Shown here piece after piece: positions 6,719 to 7,173 of a stretch of 7,173 bases of DNA (its first letter is position 1; every line of letters begins with the position of its first letter). The notes beneath the pieces were generated by a model. The model did no database searches. It had not been told where the DNA came from and saw only the letters and a list, made by a program, of their open reading frames with translations. The stretch is from Lachnospiraceae bacterium. GTDB lineage: Bacteria > Bacillota > Clostridia > Lachnospirales > Lachnospiraceae. The translations under genes were made by a program, and so were the position numbers. Where the stretch lies: positions 1 to 7,173 of the forward strand of contig CAAEAB010000018.1 of the NCBI GenBank assembly GCA_900753685.1, in the 5' to 3' direction.

Positions 6719-6804
6719 GGAGAGGTGTCCGAGTGGTTTAAGGAGCTGGTCTTGAAAACCAGTGACTCCGAAAGGGGCCGTGGGTTCGAATCCCACCTTC
6801 TCCG
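6719..6804 (+). tRNA. tRNA-Ser (anticodon UGA)
   Basis: An 86-base class II tRNA. The acceptor stem GGAGAGG (6719-6725) pairs with CTTCTCC (6797-6803) with one G-U pair; the discriminator is G6804. The anticodon stem CTGGT/ACCAG encloses the loop CTTGAAA, with anticodon TGA at 6753-6755, reading UCA and probably other UCN codons. The long variable arm (6763-6779) has a CTCC/GGGG stem around GAAA, a serine tRNA identity feature. The T arm is GTGGG-TTCGAAT-CCCAC. CCA is not encoded; the next bases are TTG. A36-A37-A38 in the loop is the pattern recognised by MiaA-type i6A enzymes, so this is not a t6A substrate. Confidence 0.97.
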
Positions 6805-6837
6805 TTGCGTGAGCATTTAACAAGATGTTTTTGAGTT

Positions 6838-6854
6838 GAGTGCGGAACGTACTC
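6838..6854 (+). other. Hairpin between the two tRNA genes
   Basis: GAGTGCG (6838-6844) and CGTACTC (6848-6854) pair over seven positions, including one G-U, around a GAA loop. No T-run follows, so it is not a standard intrinsic terminator. It may be an RNA processing or stability element, or part of the degenerate repeat seen in this spacer. Confidence 0.45.
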
Positions 6855-6876
6855 TGCGAATCTTAGTGAAACGTTG

Positions 6877-6904
6877 TTGACCTTAGTTGAGCGGAGAATA
6901 ATAT
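6877..6904 (+). promoter_or_regulatory. Possible promoter of tRNA-Ser(GGA)
   Basis: TTGACC at 6877-6882, a 16-base spacer and TAATAT at 6899-6904 (four of six consensus bases). A start near 6911 would give a leader of about 30 bases. It is weaker than P1, P2 or the downstream promoter, so the second tRNA may also rely on read-through from the first. Confidence 0.35.
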
Positions 6905-6941
6905 TTGAACTGAATATATCAATTTTAATTCTGCTTTATTT

Positions 6942-7030
6942 GGAGAAGTACCCAAGAGGCCGAAGGGGCTCCCCTGGAAAGGGAGTAGGTCGTTAATAGC
7001 GGCGCGAGGGTTCAAATCCCTCCTTCTCCG
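6942..7030 (+). tRNA. tRNA-Ser (anticodon GGA)
   Basis: An 89-base class II tRNA. The acceptor stem GGAGAAG (6942-6948) pairs perfectly with CTTCTCC (7023-7029); the discriminator is G7030. The anticodon stem CTCCC/GGGAG encloses CTGGAAA, with anticodon GGA at 6976-6978, reading UCC and UCU. The long variable arm (6986-7005) pairs as GTCGTT/AGCGGC with wobbles. The T arm is GAGGG-TTCAAAT-CCCTC. CCA is not encoded; the next bases are TTT. It shares its acceptor 3' strand with the tRNA-Ser(UGA) upstream. Confidence 0.97.
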
Positions 7031-7054
7031 TTTCAGACATAAAAATGTTTGAAA
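7031..7054 (+). other. Hairpin just after tRNA-Ser(GGA), followed by an A-rich tract
   Basis: TTTCAGACAT (7031-7040) pairs with ATGTTTGAAA (7045-7054) over ten positions, with one G-U, around an AAAA loop. The bases after it are A-rich, not T-rich, so it does not meet the rule for an intrinsic terminator on either strand. It begins directly after the discriminator base, where RNase Z would cut. The A-rich run that follows (to about 7066) could serve as an UP element for the next promoter. Confidence 0.5.
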
Positions 7055-7070
7055 AAAAATAAAAAAGATG

Positions 7071-7099
7071 TTGACAAACTTTGAAAGATGTGTTATTAT
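7071..7099 (+). promoter_or_regulatory. Strong promoter, probably of an rRNA operon
   Basis: TTGACA at 7071-7076, a 17-base spacer and TATTAT at 7094-7099, with TGT directly before the -10 (extended). An A-rich stretch at about 7041-7066 occupies the usual UP-element position. Transcription should start near 7105-7107, just after tRNA-Ser(GGA). The layout and the leader that follows suggest an rRNA operon promoter, but the transcribed gene is outside the window. Confidence 0.8.
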
Positions 7100-7105
7100 T
7101 AAGAA

Positions 7106-7173
7106 GTTGCACGAAAGAAAAAGCAACATCAAAAAACGAACATTGACAATTAAACAATAAAACAATCCCGAAA
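7106..7173 (+). other. Probable rRNA operon leader with boxB/boxA-like elements (truncated)
   Basis: GTTGC (7106-7110) and GCAAC (7123-7127) form a five-base hairpin with a 12-base loop at the predicted transcript 5' end, in the position of a boxB-like stem. About ten bases later, CATTGACAATTAAACA (7141-7156) followed by AACAATCC resembles the boxA antitermination region before bacterial 16S genes (E. coli type CTCTTTAACAATTTA) and clostridial rRNA leaders as I remember them. No 16S sequence is reached, so the assignment is an inference. No protein start with a ribosome binding site is visible here. Confidence 0.55.

Noticed and set aside
7031..7066. Intrinsic terminator after tRNA-Ser(GGA)
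   Set aside because: The hairpin is real on paper, but the run after it is A rather than T on the + strand, and the minus strand has no T-run after the stem either.
6863..7165. A 100-residue reading frame on the minus strand containing RRRRDLNPR and LLGTSP
   Set aside because: It is antisense to tRNA-Ser(GGA) and its flanks. The RRRDLNPR-type peptide is a well-known artefact of translating serine tRNA genes backwards. No ribosome binding site or family support was seen.

Overview
The window looks like a chromosomal housekeeping segment from a low-to-moderate GC Gram-positive anaerobe. Class Clostridia, probably family Lachnospiraceae, is inferred from the protein sequences, strong AGGAGG-type ribosome binding sites, CCA-less tRNA genes and A-rich intergenic DNA. 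No mobile element, phage gene or CRISPR array is visible. All protein genes are on the + strand and closely packed.

Positions 1-2577 hold the 3' nine-tenths or so of tex (RNA-binding, transcription-associated S1 protein; its start lies before the window) and, 27 bases later, a RibU-like substrate-binding subunit of an ECF riboflavin transporter. An extended -10 promoter at about 2587-2595 then starts a second unit: tsaE, tsaB and rimI, joined by short overlaps. TsaE and TsaB act with TsaD (5457-6479) to make the t6A37 modification of ANN-decoding tRNAs; RimI is the usual N-acetyltransferase partner of this cluster. Between rimI and tsaD lie a 68-residue four-cysteine protein of unknown function (4306-4512) and a ribonuclease Z-like metallo-hydrolase (4536-5444).

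From 6480 to the end the window switches to stable RNA. Two consecutive promoters precede a tRNA-Ser(UGA) gene. A 137-base spacer with degenerate repeats and a hairpin leads to a tRNA-Ser(GGA) gene. Then come an A-rich tract, a strong extended promoter and a leader that looks like the start of an rRNA operon, cut off by the window end. Neither tRNA gene encodes CCA, which fits 3'-end processing by an RNase Z such as the one encoded upstream.

The shared theme is translation: tRNA modification (TsaB/D/E), tRNA maturation (RNase Z), protein acetylation (RimI), tRNA-Ser genes and a probable rRNA leader. I see no convincing new multi-gene system. The points most worth a second look are the small cysteine-rich protein, the stable-RNA promoters with their inverted repeats, the repeat-bearing spacer between the tRNAs, and the RNase Z motif changes.
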